From Dyella sedimenti (lineage in GTDB: Bacteria; Pseudomonadota; Gammaproteobacteria; Xanthomonadales; Rhodanobacteraceae), in contig NZ_JAKWJO010000006.1 in assembly GCF_022760995.1 (NCBI RefSeq), forward strand, positions 62,001 through 126,000: a stretch of DNA of 64,000 nucleotides, written 5' to 3'. Shown here one piece after another: positions 9,059 to 18,041 of the stretch. Each line of letters begins with the position of its first letter. The first letter of the stretch is position 1. The position numbers and the translations under genes were made by a program. The notes under the pieces were generated by a model. The model saw only the letters and a program-made list of their open reading frames with translations, was not told the DNA's origin and did no database searches.

Positions 9059-11059
9059 TCAACGCGACAGGTCGATCGCGTATTCCGCCGTGCCGTCGCC
9101 GTTGTCCTTGAGCTGGCGGATGTTGGCCAGGCCGGCCTCGCGGGCCACGTCCTGCTTGCCGGCGGCGGCCTTGAACACCACCTCGCCGCGGGTCTTGAGC
9201 GGGGCGAAGCGCCAGGAGGTGCGGGGCAGCTCCCGGGCGGCGAGGGTCTGCTTCTGCTGCAGCCACTTGGCCAGGATCTCGCGGGCGCCGTCTGGCGCGG
9301 CCAGCACGATGTTGTCGCCCTTCAGGCCAGGGAAGTTGCCGCCGCCACTGGCGCGGTAGTTGTTGGTGGCGACGATGAACACCTGCCCCGGCGTCACCGG
9401 CTTGCCCTGGTAGGTGAGCCGAGTGATGCGCTGGCCCTCGGGTTGGGACACGTCGATGACGTAGGCCAGGTCGCCCTGGATCTGGTCGAAGTTGTAGCCG
9501 GGCAGGCGATCGCTGATGAGTTCCTGCGGGCCGTCCTTCGCCGGGTCGATGCGGTTGAAGCGTTCGGCCGACTTCTCCAGCCAGGCCTTCAGGCCCGCGC
9601 CGTCCACCTTCACCGCGGCCAGGGTGTTCGGATAGAAGTACAGGTCCGCCGCGCTGCGCAGGGTGAGCGTGCCCACCGCCACGTCGGTGTAGTCGTCCGG
9701 GCCGCCGAAGCCGGTGCGGAAGGCGGCGGCGGCGGAGAGCACCGGCACGCCGGCCAGTTCCGGATGCAGCCTGGGCAGCTCCTCGCGCACGTAGTCGCGC
9801 ATGGCGGCATTGATCGGCGCCAGCGCGCTCATGTTGCCCTCATCGGCGAAGTAGCTGCTCAGGTGCACGGTGGTGCGGCCGATCGGCGTGTTGACGTACT
9901 GCACCGCCGCCTCGTGCGCCTGCCGCACCAGCGGCGCGACGACCGGGTCGGCCGGCACGCAGTCGTTTTTCGCCGGGCAGATCGGGCGCACCTCGCTGTG
10001 GGTCTGGCTGGCGTCGATCACCCAGCGGCCGCCCTGGCGCTGCAGCGCGAGGTCGATCACGCCCAGGTCCTTGCCGAAGAAGCCGCCCATCACCGCCGGC
10101 TTGCCGCGCACAAAGCCACGCTCGGCGTCCACGTCCTGCATGCCCTTGTAGTGGGGGCCCGGGAACTCGGTGTGCGAGTGGCCCAGCAGCACCACGTCGA
10201 TGCCCGGCACGCCGGCCAGGTGCCAGCCGCCGTTCTCCATGTCGGGGGTGTAGGGCGCGGTGTTGAGGCCGCCGTGCAGCACCGCGACCACCAGGTCGGG
10301 ATGCTGGGCCTGCAACTCGGGCAGGTATTTCTGCGCCGCCTCGACCACGCCGGTGACGGTGACCTTGCCGGCCAGGTTCTGCTTGTCCCATTCCAGGATC
10401 GGCGGCGGGGTGAAGCCGATGATGCCCACCCTCAGCGGCAGCTTGCGCGTGCTGCCGTCGGGCGCGGTCACCGTGACGTCCTTCTGCACCACCGTCCACG
10501 GCTTGAAGATCGGCTGGCCGTCGCGGGCGCTGAGCACGTTGGACAGCACCAGCGGGAAGTGCGGCCCGGCGCAGTGGTCGCTGTGGCCGCCGTCCACGTT
10601 CATCGGGGTGCCGGTGACCTGGGAGAGGAAGCCCAGGCCGTAGTTGAACTCGTGGTTGCCGGCGGTGCCGCCGTCGTAGCCCATGGCGTCCATGGCGCGG
10701 TAGATGCCCAGCTCCTCGCCGCAGCCGACCGGCTTCACCAGCGCCTGGTAGTCGGCCAGCACGCTGCCCTGGATGGTGTCGCCGCTGTCGAACAGGAAGC
10801 TGTCCGGATACTGCGCGCGGGCGCGGCGGATCAGCGTGGCGGTGCGCTCGTAGCCCACCGTGTCGTCCTCGCGCTGCTTGTAGTAGTCGTAGCTCAGCAC
10901 GTTGGAATGCACGTCGGTGGTTTCCAGGATGGCCACCCGGGCGTGGCTGCCGTCCGGCAGGGCGGCCGGCTTCGGGGCCTGGGTCGCGCAGCCGGCCAGC
11001 AGGGCGACGGCGGCGAGGGCGAGGGGGCGCAAGCGGAGGTGCATGGGGAGACGGTCCAT
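9059..11059 (-). CDS. 2',3'-cyclic-nucleotide 2'-phosphodiesterase/3'-nucleotidase, lipoprotein (CpdB/UshA superfamily)
   Basis: 666-residue exported phosphoesterase. A lipoprotein signal with lipobox LLAGC ends near residue 24. The metallophosphatase domain follows, with ETTDVHSNVL, FDSGDTIQG, GNHEFNYG, VLHGG and LLGHSHTEF as the five metal-binding blocks. The C-terminal 5'-nucleotidase domain carries NNYRASGGGNFPGL and an FNRIDP segment. It would hydrolyse cyclic nucleotides and 3'-nucleotides at the cell envelope to supply nucleosides and phosphate. CpdB proteins are normally periplasmic and soluble, so the lipid anchor is a mild deviation. ATG 11059 and ATG 11044 are both possible starts; neither has a clear Shine-Dalgarno. 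Confidence 0.9.
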   Translation of the reverse strand: MDRLPMHLRLRPLALAAVALLAGCATQAPKPAALPDGSHARVAILETTDVHSNVLSYDYYKQREDDTVGYERTATLIRRARAQYPDSFLFDSGDTIQGSVLADYQALVKPVGCGEELGIYRAMDAMGYDGGTAGNHEFNYGLGFLSQVTGTPMNVDGGHSDHCAGPHFPLVLSNVLSARDGQPIFKPWTVVQKDVTVTAPDGSTRKLPLRVGIIGFTPPPILEWDKQNLAGKVTVTGVVEAAQKYLPELQAQHPDLVVAVLHGGLNTAPYTPDMENGGWHLAGVPGIDVVLLGHSHTEFPGPHYKGMQDVDAERGFVRGKPAVMGGFFGKDLGVIDLALQRQGGRWVIDASQTHSEVRPICPAKNDCVPADPVVAPLVRQAHEAAVQYVNTPIGRTTVHLSSYFADEGNMSALAPINAAMRDYVREELPRLHPELAGVPVLSAAAAFRTGFGGPDDYTDVAVGTLTLRSAADLYFYPNTLAAVKVDGAGLKAWLEKSAERFNRIDPAKDGPQELISDRLPGYNFDQIQGDLAYVIDVSQPEGQRITRLTYQGKPVTPGQVFIVATNNYRASGGGNFPGLKGDNIVLAAPDGAREILAKWLQQKQTLAARELPRTSWRFAPLKTRGEVVFKAAAGKQDVAREAGLANIRQLKDNGDGTAEYAIDLSR

Positions 11060-11237
11060 GGATGGCGGGGCAAGCCGCGAAAGCTAGCAGATCGGCATGG
11101 CCGGGTGGCGGCGAAACCGCGACTGAACCGCGCCGTGGCGCTCTCGTGCCGTTGCCGGCGGTTGTGCCTGTGACACCGGCAAGTCCGTAGAATGACGCGC
11201 CGATGACACCGGGCCGAACAGGGGGCCTTACCTTTCT

Positions 11238-12962
11238 ATGTCGCGATCACCGCTTCGCTTCCTGCGGAAGTGCGGCCCATGGCTGTGCGCCGCGGGCTTC
11301 TTCGTGTTCTGCATCGACATGACCGCCCTGCGCGAGCCCGCCATGCTCCAGCAGGTCTTCGTGATCGCCCTGATGGTGTGCGCCTTCGGCATGCTGCTGT
11401 TCGCCTTCGCGCGGCCGGCCACCGCGCTGGTGGTCAGCGGCGGGCTGTTCCTGGCGCTGAACTTCCTGTCGGTGCTGAAGCTGCGCTACCTCGACTCGCC
11501 GCTGATGCCCTCGGACTTCGTCTACTACCTGCGCAGCAGCCTGCTGGAGACGCTGGGGCACTACCCGCACCTGTGGATGCTCAGCCTGGGAGTGGGCGTG
11601 GCGGTGCCGCTGGCGCTGTGGGCGGTGTGGCGCTGGGACCGCCGCATGCTGGCGCACCTGAGCCCCAGCCGCGCGCTGGTCACCCGCATCGGCGGCGCGG
11701 CGCTGTGGGCGCTGGCGTTCTGGGTCTGCCTGCTGCCGACCGGGCCGTTCGCCGAGGTACATGCGCGCAACACCTGGGAGAAGCTTTCCGACGACGCGCA
11801 GATCACCAACTTCTTCGTCAACTTCAGCGATTCGGACGTCCAGATGCCCGCGATGGGCGACGAGGCGGTGGCCGAGCAGGAGTGGGGCGCCACCGCGGCG
11901 GGCGAGCCGGCGGCGGTGCCGCGTTCGCCGGATAGCTACCCGGACATCGTGCAGGTGCTGGAGGAAAGCACCTTCGATCCCTCCAATTTCAGCCAGTGCA
12001 ACATCCCCGAGTGCCGGGTCGGGCTGTTCAAGCCGGATGCGCGCACCCGCGCCACCGGCCCGATGCGCGTGCACACCTTCGGCGGCGGCACCTGGGTCAG
12101 CGAGTTCGCCACGCTGACCGGCCTGCCGCAGGACATCTTCGGCCCCGGCGGCATGTACGCGCCCTACGTGCTGGCACCGCACGTGCAGGACAGCCTGCCG
12201 CGCCAGCTGCAGCGGCTGGGCTACCTCACCATCGCGATCTATCCCACCAACGGCAGCTTCCTCAACGGCCGCAACGCCTACACCGCCTACGGCTTCGACC
12301 GCTTCTACGACGCCGCCCAGCTCGGCCTGGACGAATGGGAGGAAAGCGACGCGCAGATGTTCGCCGCCGCCAAGCGCGTCTACGACCAGGTGAAGAAACC
12401 CGGCCAGCCGGTGTTCGTGGCGATCCTGACCCTGGCCCAGCATGGCCCGCACGACACCGACCCGATCTCCGCGCTGCCCAGACCCTTCAACAAGGGCCTG
12501 CTCAAGGGGCTGCCGCCCGCCGCGTCGGTGAACTTCAACACCTACCTCTCGCGCCTGCACGATTCGGACGCGGCCATGCGCACGCTGGAGCACGACTTCC
12601 TCGACCGCGCGCAGCCCACGGTGCTGGTGCACTTCGGCGACCACCAGCCCTCCTTCAACGGCCTGATCCGTGCCATGCCACGCAGCTGGCCGGCGGCATT
12701 GGTGCCGTACCAGGACTACCTCACCTACTACATGATCAAGAGCAACGTCCCGGGCGCGCCGCTGCCGCGCTATCCCGTACTCGACATCGCGCTATTGCCC
12801 AGCATGGTGCTGCAGGCGGCGGACCTGCCGACCGACCCGTACTTCTCGGCGGCGATCGCGCTGCGGACGCGGTGCCATGGCCTGTATACCGATTGCGCGC
12901 AGCCGGAGCTGGTGAAGTCGTATCACGCGTGGGTGTTTGAGCGGTTGCATGTGTATCAGTAG
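11238..12962 (+). CDS. LTA synthase family/phosphoglycerol transferase-like membrane sulfatase-fold protein
   Basis: 574-residue protein with about five N-terminal transmembrane helices (to residue ~175) and a periplasmic alkaline-phosphatase/sulfatase-fold domain. The domain begins at PDIVQVLEESTFDPSNF, where the ES/T segment is the usual metal-binding start. It continues with FGGGTWVSEFATLTGL (candidate Thr nucleophile), AIYPTNGSF and VHFGDHQPSF (metal-binding DH). This architecture is shared by LtaS, OpgB and related phosphoglycerol or phosphoethanolamine transferases. In a Gram-negative cell the likely acceptor is a periplasmic glucan or other envelope polysaccharide; the substrate is not visible. 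No operon partner on the same strand. Confidence 0.82.
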   Translation: MSRSPLRFLRKCGPWLCAAGFFVFCIDMTALREPAMLQQVFVIALMVCAFGMLLFAFARPATALVVSGGLFLALNFLSVLKLRYLDSPLMPSDFVYYLRSSLLETLGHYPHLWMLSLGVGVAVPLALWAVWRWDRRMLAHLSPSRALVTRIGGAALWALAFWVCLLPTGPFAEVHARNTWEKLSDDAQITNFFVNFSDSDVQMPAMGDEAVAEQEWGATAAGEPAAVPRSPDSYPDIVQVLEESTFDPSNFSQCNIPECRVGLFKPDARTRATGPMRVHTFGGGTWVSEFATLTGLPQDIFGPGGMYAPYVLAPHVQDSLPRQLQRLGYLTIAIYPTNGSFLNGRNAYTAYGFDRFYDAAQLGLDEWEESDAQMFAAAKRVYDQVKKPGQPVFVAILTLAQHGPHDTDPISALPRPFNKGLLKGLPPAASVNFNTYLSRLHDSDAAMRTLEHDFLDRAQPTVLVHFGDHQPSFNGLIRAMPRSWPAALVPYQDYLTYYMIKSNVPGAPLPRYPVLDIALLPSMVLQAADLPTDPYFSAAIALRTRCHGLYTDCAQPELVKSYHAWVFERLHVYQ

Positions 12963-13009
12963 GGGGCGTCGGGATGACGAGCGAAGAGCGCCACGCGCCA
13001 AGCCAACAC

Positions 13010-14170
13010 TCAACCCACCGCGTAGCGCACGCCCCCCACCCACGTCTCCCCCACCACCAACCCCTCGTCCACCACCGCGAAATCCGCCCGCTGCCCCGCC
13101 ACCAGGCGGCCCTGCGTGCGCTCCAGGCCCAGCCATGCGGCAGGATAGGCGCTGGCCATGCGCGAGGCCTCGGCCAGCGGCAGCCCGACCATCCGTACCA
13201 GGTTGCGCACGCCGGTGGCCATGTCCAGGGCGGAGCCGGCGAGCACGCCATCGTCGCTCTGGCAGATGCCGTCGCGGGCGATGATGGTCTGGCCGTTGAG
13301 GACGTACTCGGGACTCTCCGCGCCTACCGGCGGCATGGCGTCGGTGACCAGCACGCTCTTGCCGCGCGCCTTGGCGGCGATGGCCACGCGCAGGGCCGCC
13401 GGGTGGACGTGATGGCCGTCGGCGATCAGGCCGCACCAGCTGTGCGGGTCGTCCAGGGCGGCGCCGACCACGCCGGGCTCGCGGCTGCCCAGCGGGGTCA
13501 TGGCGTTGTAGAGGTGGGTGAAGCCGCACACGCCGGCATCGAGCGCGGCGCGGGTGGTTTCGTAGTCGGCGGCGGTGTGGCCGGCCACCACGCGCACGCC
13601 GGCCTCGCTGAGCCGGCGGATGGTGTCCAGCGGTACCTGCTCCGTCGCCAGGGTGAGCATCACCACGCCACGGCGATGGCGGGTGATGGCGGCAAGGTCG
13701 TCGGCGTCGGGCAGGCGAAACAGGCGGGCGTCGTGGATGCCCTTGCGCGCGGGGGCGAGGAAGGGGCCTTCCAGGTGGATGCCAAGCACGCCCGGCACGC
13801 CCTGCTCGATGGCGGCGTCGACGGCGTCCAGCGCGCGGCGCATCACGTCGCTGGTGTCGGTGATCAGGGTGGGCAGGAAGCCGGTGGTGCCGAACTTGCG
13901 GTGCGCCGCGCCGATGGCGGCGAGCGCCTCGATGGTGGGCTCGGCGTTGAACAGCACGCCGCCGCCGCCGTTGACCTGCACGTCGATGAAGCCGGGCAGC
14001 AGCAGGCGGCCGCCGAGGTCGTGGACCTGGGCGCCGGCCACGCGCGGGTCGCCGGCGCGGGCGATGGCCTCGATGCGCTCGCCGCGCACCAGCACCGCGA
14101 GGCCGTCGCGCGGGCCATGGTCGCCGAGCACGCGGCCGTTGACGAGGGCGGTCAGGGGCTGGCTCATCAC
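13010..14170 (-). CDS. nagA: N-acetylglucosamine-6-phosphate deacetylase
   Basis: 386-residue amidohydrolase that removes acetate from GlcNAc-6-P in the cytoplasm. Family landmarks are the LLPGFIDVQVNGGGG start of the barrel, GIHLEGPFL (metal-binding Glu), VVAGHTA, THLYNAMTP, ADGHHVHP and the catalytic VTDAM. Length is typical. The start ATG overlaps the stop of the SIS-domain deaminase gene (14167-14170), so the two are coupled. It is the last gene of nagP-nagR-nagB-nagA. Its product, GlcN-6-P, is the substrate of the next enzyme. Confidence 0.96.
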   Translation of the reverse strand: MMSQPLTALVNGRVLGDHGPRDGLAVLVRGERIEAIARAGDPRVAGAQVHDLGGRLLLPGFIDVQVNGGGGVLFNAEPTIEALAAIGAAHRKFGTTGFLPTLITDTSDVMRRALDAVDAAIEQGVPGVLGIHLEGPFLAPARKGIHDARLFRLPDADDLAAITRHRRGVVMLTLATEQVPLDTIRRLSEAGVRVVAGHTAADYETTRAALDAGVCGFTHLYNAMTPLGSREPGVVGAALDDPHSWCGLIADGHHVHPAALRVAIAAKARGKSVLVTDAMPPVGAESPEYVLNGQTIIARDGICQSDDGVLAGSALDMATGVRNLVRMVGLPLAEASRMASAYPAAWLGLERTQGRLVAGQRADFAVVDEGLVVGETWVGGVRYAVG

Positions 14171-15201
14171 ACGGTCTCCGTCACCTTGCGCAGGTGCGGC
14201 GGCACGTCGGGATCGAAGCCGCGCGCCAGCGACAGCGCGCTGGCGGCGCGGTAGAAGCTCTGCACCGCCAGCAGCGGGGCCGCGATGGGCGCGATGTTGG
14301 CCGGCAGCGGCAGCGTGCCGGGCTCGGTGCTGCCCGGGCTCGCCACGAACACGCGGGCGCCGCGCGCGCGGAACTCGCGCGCCACCGCCAGCGTGCTGTC
14401 CAGGGTGCCGTCGTCCTGGGCGAAGAACAACACCGGGAAGCCTTCGCCGACCAGCGCCATCGGGCCGTGCTTGACCTCGGCGGCGCTGAAGGCCTCCGCG
14501 TGCAGGCCGCAGGTTTCCTTGAGCTTGAGCGCCGCCTCCAGCGCCGCGCCGAAGCCGTAGCCGCGCCCCACCACGAACAGGTTGCGTGCCTCGCGCAGGC
14601 CGTCGGCGAGCGCGCTCCAGTCGCCCTCCCAGCCGCGCCGCAGGTCGTCCGGCAGGCGCGCCACCACCTCGTGCAGAGTGGCGTCGTCGCTCCAGTGCGC
14701 GGTCAATTGCAGGATCGCCGCCAGCGTGGCGAGGTAGCTCTTGGTGGCGGCCACGCTCAGTTCCGGGCCGGCGCGCAGCGGCACGAAGGTGTCGGCCAGC
14801 CGGGCCAGCGGCGAATCCTCCACGTTGACCAGCGCCACCACGTGCGCGCCGGCATCCTTGGCGGCCTGCGCGCTGCGCAGCAGGTCCGGGCTCTTGCCCG
14901 ATTGCGAGATGGCCACGAACAGCGCGCCGTCCAGGTGCAGGTCGGCGTCGTAAATGGAGGAGATCGACGGCGAGGCCGAGGCGGTGATCAGGCCCAGCCG
15001 CGTCTCGAACACGTACTTGGCGTAGGCGGCGGCGTGGTCGGAACTGCCGCGCGCGCAGGTGACGATGAAGCGGGGCGGCCGGGCCCGCAGGCGCTCGCCG
15101 AGCGCCTTCAGGACCGGCGCGTTATCGCGCAGCTGGCGCTCGACCACGGCGGCCGTCTCGTGGGCCTCGCGGTACATCAGGGTGGAGCTGGCTTCCTTCA
15201 T
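14167..15201 (-). CDS. nagB: Glucosamine-6-phosphate deaminase of the SIS-domain (NagB-II/AgaS-like) type
   Basis: 344 residues from ATG 15201; the frame stays open to 15234 but the longer N terminus is unlike the family. Two SIS sugar-isomerase domains are visible: CARGSSDHAAAYAKYVFE with ISQSGKSPDLLRSAQAAK in the first, and VVGRGYGFGAALEAALKLKE followed by EVKHGP in the second. It resembles the isomerase half of GlmS without the glutamine amidotransferase half, the organisation of NagB-II described in Shewanella and Xanthomonas GlcNAc pathways. It would convert GlcN-6-P to fructose-6-P plus ammonia. It lies between nagR and nagA, which supports this role. Confidence 0.9.
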   Translation of the reverse strand: MKEASSTLMYREAHETAAVVERQLRDNAPVLKALGERLRARPPRFIVTCARGSSDHAAAYAKYVFETRLGLITASASPSISSIYDADLHLDGALFVAISQSGKSPDLLRSAQAAKDAGAHVVALVNVEDSPLARLADTFVPLRAGPELSVAATKSYLATLAAILQLTAHWSDDATLHEVVARLPDDLRRGWEGDWSALADGLREARNLFVVGRGYGFGAALEAALKLKETCGLHAEAFSAAEVKHGPMALVGEGFPVLFFAQDDGTLDSTLAVAREFRARGARVFVASPGSTEPGTLPLPANIAPIAAPLLAVQSFYRAASALSLARGFDPDVPPHLRKVTETV

Positions 15202-15247
15202 CGTCGGTCTCTCGGCATGCGTGTGGGCGCACACCGCAGGGGCGGCC

Positions 15248-16300
15248 TCAGCCCTTGCGTGGCGCGGATGTCTGCGGCGGCGCGGTGGAGCCGCGCACGA
15301 CCAGTTCGGGGATGAAGCATTCGCTGTGCGGCAGCTCCACCGCCGCGCCGGCCTTGCGCTGCAGCTCGGCCATCAGCTGCAGCGCGGCGTGGCGGCCAAT
15401 GTCGCTGGTGGACTGGCGCGCGGTGGTCAGCGCGGGCCAGGCCTGCTTGGAGAACGGGCTGTCCTCGAAGCCGGCGATGGAGAGGTTCCACGGCACGTCC
15501 AGCCCGCTGGAGCGGGCGGCGGCCAGCACGCCGGCGGCGATCTCGTCGTTGCTGCCGAAGATCGCGGTGGGCGGGTCCTTCAGCGCCAGCAGCTTGCGCG
15601 CGCCGCGGAAGCCGTCGTCGAAGGCGTAGCGGCCGGGCAGCACCAGCTTCTTGTCCAGTGGCAGGCCGTAGTCCTTCAGCGCGTCGGCGTAGCCCTGGTA
15701 GCGCTCCGGGCTGGAGCGGTGGTGCGGCTCGCCCCACAGGAAGCCGATGCGCTTGTGGCCCATCTGGATCAGGTGCTCGGTGATCGCATAGGCCGCGCTG
15801 CGGTCGTCCACGTAGACGCAGGGCGCGCCGTCGTGCGGATCCTCGCGCGAGGAGATGATGCGCACGAAGCTGATGCCGGCGTCGCTCAGCTGGGCGATCA
15901 GCTCGGCCTGCTCGGACATCGGCGGGGCCAGCACCAGGCCGGCCAGGCGGTTGCGCTCGACCAGCGCGCACAGCTCGTCGCCGAGGTCGGGCGAGGTGGC
16001 GTCGCAGGGGTGGATCAGCAGGCCGTAGCCGCGCTCGCGGCAGGCCGAAAGCACGCCGTCCTGCATGCTGATGACGTAATGCGCGTTCGGGTTGTCGTAG
16101 ACCAGCCCGATGGCGTAGGCATGCGTGCTGCGCAGGCCACGCGCGGAAGGGTTGGGCTGGTAGCCCAGCGCCTCGATGGCGCGCTCGACCTTCTCGCGCG
16201 TGTCGGCGCGTACCGAGGCCTCGTGGTTGATCACGCGCGAGACGGTCTTGAGCGAAACGCCCGAACGCTTGGCGACGTCCTTGATGGTGGGGTTGCGCAA
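15248..16300 (-). CDS. nagR: LacI-family transcriptional repressor of the GlcNAc regulon
   Basis: 350-residue regulator. The N-terminal helix-turn-helix (TIKDVAKRSGVSLKTVSRVIN, residues ~5-25) and hinge helix (PNPSARGLRS) are followed by a periplasmic-binding-type effector domain ending in a typical PHSECFIPELVVRGST. LacI-family repressors called NagR control GlcNAc genes in Shewanella and Xanthomonas and bind palindromes with TGACA-N4-TGTCA. Four such sites with an AACGTT core are found in this window (17759, 17999, 23024 and 23277), near nagP and near the sugar kinase gene. The effector is probably an amino-sugar metabolite. It sits between nagP and nagB in the operon. Confidence 0.92.
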   Translation of the reverse strand: MRNPTIKDVAKRSGVSLKTVSRVINHEASVRADTREKVERAIEALGYQPNPSARGLRSTHAYAIGLVYDNPNAHYVISMQDGVLSACRERGYGLLIHPCDATSPDLGDELCALVERNRLAGLVLAPPMSEQAELIAQLSDAGISFVRIISSREDPHDGAPCVYVDDRSAAYAITEHLIQMGHKRIGFLWGEPHHRSSPERYQGYADALKDYGLPLDKKLVLPGRYAFDDGFRGARKLLALKDPPTAIFGSNDEIAAGVLAAARSSGLDVPWNLSIAGFEDSPFSKQAWPALTTARQSTSDIGRHAALQLMAELQRKAGAAVELPHSECFIPELVVRGSTAPPQTSAPRKG

Positions 16301-16385
16301 CGTGGAAACTCCGGCGGAACGGGAAAGGGCATCGTAGCCCAGCGGGGTGCGGCTCGGCGGCGGCGTGGCACCGCGCCGTCCGCCT

Positions 16386-17672
16386 TCAGGAAGCGCGCTG
16401 GCCGACGCGATGGCCCCTCATGCCGTAGTAGAGGATGTACAGGTAGCAGGGCACCATCAGCGCCATGAATACCAGCTGGAAGTTGAAGTGCTGTTTCAGG
16501 TGCACGAACAGCTGCGGCACCAGCGCGCCGCCCGCGATGGCCATGATGAGCAGCGCCGAGCCGCGCTCGGTGAGCCGGCCCAGGCCGTGGATGGCCAGCG
16601 GGAAAATCGCCGGCCACATCATCGCGTTGGCGAAGCCCAGCGCCGCCACGAAGCCCACCGAGGCATGGCCGGTGGTGACGTAGGCGCCCAGCGTGAACAG
16701 CACGCCCAGCACCGCCGACACTGCCAGGTAGCCCTGCTGCGAGATGAAGCGCGGGATCAGCACCAGGCCCGCCAGGTAGCCGGCAAGCATGGCGATCAGG
16801 GTGAAGGAGGTGAAGTGCTTGGTCTCCTCCAGCGGCAGACCGAAGCCTTGGCCGTAGGTGCCGATGGCGTCGCCCGCCATCACCTCCACGCCCACGTAGA
16901 GGAACAGGCACAGCACGCCCAGCCACAGGTGCGGGAAGCTGAAGATGCCGCCCTTGCCGTGGCCGATGTCCGACTCGGCGTTGGCGCCGGCCGGCCTTAT
17001 TTCCGGCAGCGGCGAGCGCACCACCCAGATCGCCAGCAGCACCAGCAGGCCGGCCATCACCATGTACGGCATGTGGATCTTGGCGGCGAAGGTATTGAGC
17101 AGCGCCTCGCGCGCCTCGTCGGTCGGCGCCGCCTTGACCTGCGCGTCGAAGCTGTCGATGCCGCTCAGCACCAGCGCGCCGAACACGAACGGCGCCAGCG
17201 CCCCGGCCACCTTGTTGCAGATGCCCATGAAGGCGATGCGCTGCGCGGCGCTGTCGATCGGGCCGAGGATGGAGATGTAGGGATTGGAGGCGGTCTGCAG
17301 CAGCGCCAGCCCCGCGCCGATCACGAACAGGCCGACCAGCGCCGGGTAGAAGATGCGCATGCTGACGAACTGGCCGAACAGCACCGCGCCCACCGCCATC
17401 ACGAACAGGCCCAGCCCCATGCCCTTCTTCATGCCGGTGCGTCGCAGCACGCTGGAGGAGGGAATGGCCAGGAAGAAATACGAGAAGTAGAACACCAGCG
17501 GCACCAGGAACGCGGACACGTCGTCCACGTTGAAGGCGAGCTTGACGAAGGTGATCAGCGGGCCGTTGAGCCAGGTGACGAAGCCGAAGATGAAGAACAG
17601 CACGCCGATGATCAGCATCGGCACCATGCTGGAGCGATGCGTCTCGCCGGCGGCAAGCGTTGTGGACGACAT
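16386..17672 (-). CDS. nagP: N-acetylglucosamine permease, MFS FucP/NagP family
   Basis: 428-residue inner-membrane transporter with about 12 helices. The start ATG at 17672 is chosen over the open extension to 17729 because GGGGAG lies ten bases upstream. Family landmarks are the opening IIGVLFFIFGFVTWLNGPL, FYFSYFFLAIPSS, LQTASNPYISILGP and the second-half IGTYGQGFGL motif of fucose/glucose-galactose/NagP symporters. Its position as first gene before nagR, nagB and nagA, and the NagR-type operator overlapping its promoter, support GlcNAc rather than fucose or hexose as substrate. Confidence 0.92.
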   Translation of the reverse strand: MSSTTLAAGETHRSSMVPMLIIGVLFFIFGFVTWLNGPLITFVKLAFNVDDVSAFLVPLVFYFSYFFLAIPSSSVLRRTGMKKGMGLGLFVMAVGAVLFGQFVSMRIFYPALVGLFVIGAGLALLQTASNPYISILGPIDSAAQRIAFMGICNKVAGALAPFVFGALVLSGIDSFDAQVKAAPTDEAREALLNTFAAKIHMPYMVMAGLLVLLAIWVVRSPLPEIRPAGANAESDIGHGKGGIFSFPHLWLGVLCLFLYVGVEVMAGDAIGTYGQGFGLPLEETKHFTSFTLIAMLAGYLAGLVLIPRFISQQGYLAVSAVLGVLFTLGAYVTTGHASVGFVAALGFANAMMWPAIFPLAIHGLGRLTERGSALLIMAIAGGALVPQLFVHLKQHFNFQLVFMALMVPCYLYILYYGMRGHRVGQRAS

Positions 17673-17743
17673 GGACGTGAAGACTCCCCGCGGATTGGCC
17701 TCGTGACTGGTGGGCCCGGCGGCCCTCACTCTCCCCGAAACGC

Positions 17744-17774
17744 TTTATCGGCGCTACGTGCAACGTTGTCAATT
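17744..17774 (-). promoter_or_regulatory. nagP promoter with overlapping NagR operator 1
   Basis: On the minus strand a -35 box TTGACA (complement of 17767-17772) and a -10 box GATAAA (complement of 17744-17749) stand 17 bp apart. The operator TGCAACGTTGTCAATT (17759-17774) covers the -35 box, so a bound repressor would block RNA polymerase. It is about 90 bp upstream of the nagP ATG. Confidence 0.85.
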
Positions 17775-17998
17775 GTTGTCGCGTGCAGGACATGAGTCCT
17801 GTTGCCGGACGGTGGCACGAAAATGCCGGCAATCGCCTGTCCCGGCGGACTTCGGCGACAACGCCGTGCTGGCCTGGCGTTCGTGAAAAATCCATTAGTC
17901 ACGGGGTGTTGCGTTGCGGAAAGGGCGTCCGTCGGGGGCGCCGCAAGCGTCCCTCCGGTCCGCGCCAGGATTTGGCCGGGATGCGGACAATGAGGTGA

Positions 17999-18012
17999 TG
18001 ACAACGTTGTCT
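17999..18012. promoter_or_regulatory. NagR-type operator 2
   Basis: TGACAACGTTGTCT, a palindrome with 13 of 14 positions matching operator 4. The centre of its AACGTT core is 241 bp from that of operator 1, close to 23 helical turns of 10.5 bp. It is 30 bp beyond the stop of pcp and far upstream of nagP, so an auxiliary role such as looping is plausible. Confidence 0.75.
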
Positions 18013-18041
18013 TGCTATCGTCGATCCTGCACCGGTTCTGC

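Larger units (their letters stand above)
17673..18041. other. Intergenic region between nagP and pcp
   Basis: 369 bp without a convincing gene. It holds the nagP promoter with operator 1, a second NagR-type operator at 17999-18012, and a short palindrome AGGACATGAGTCCT near 17788. Small open frames in this stretch lack ribosome sites and recognisable products. Confidence 0.7.
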
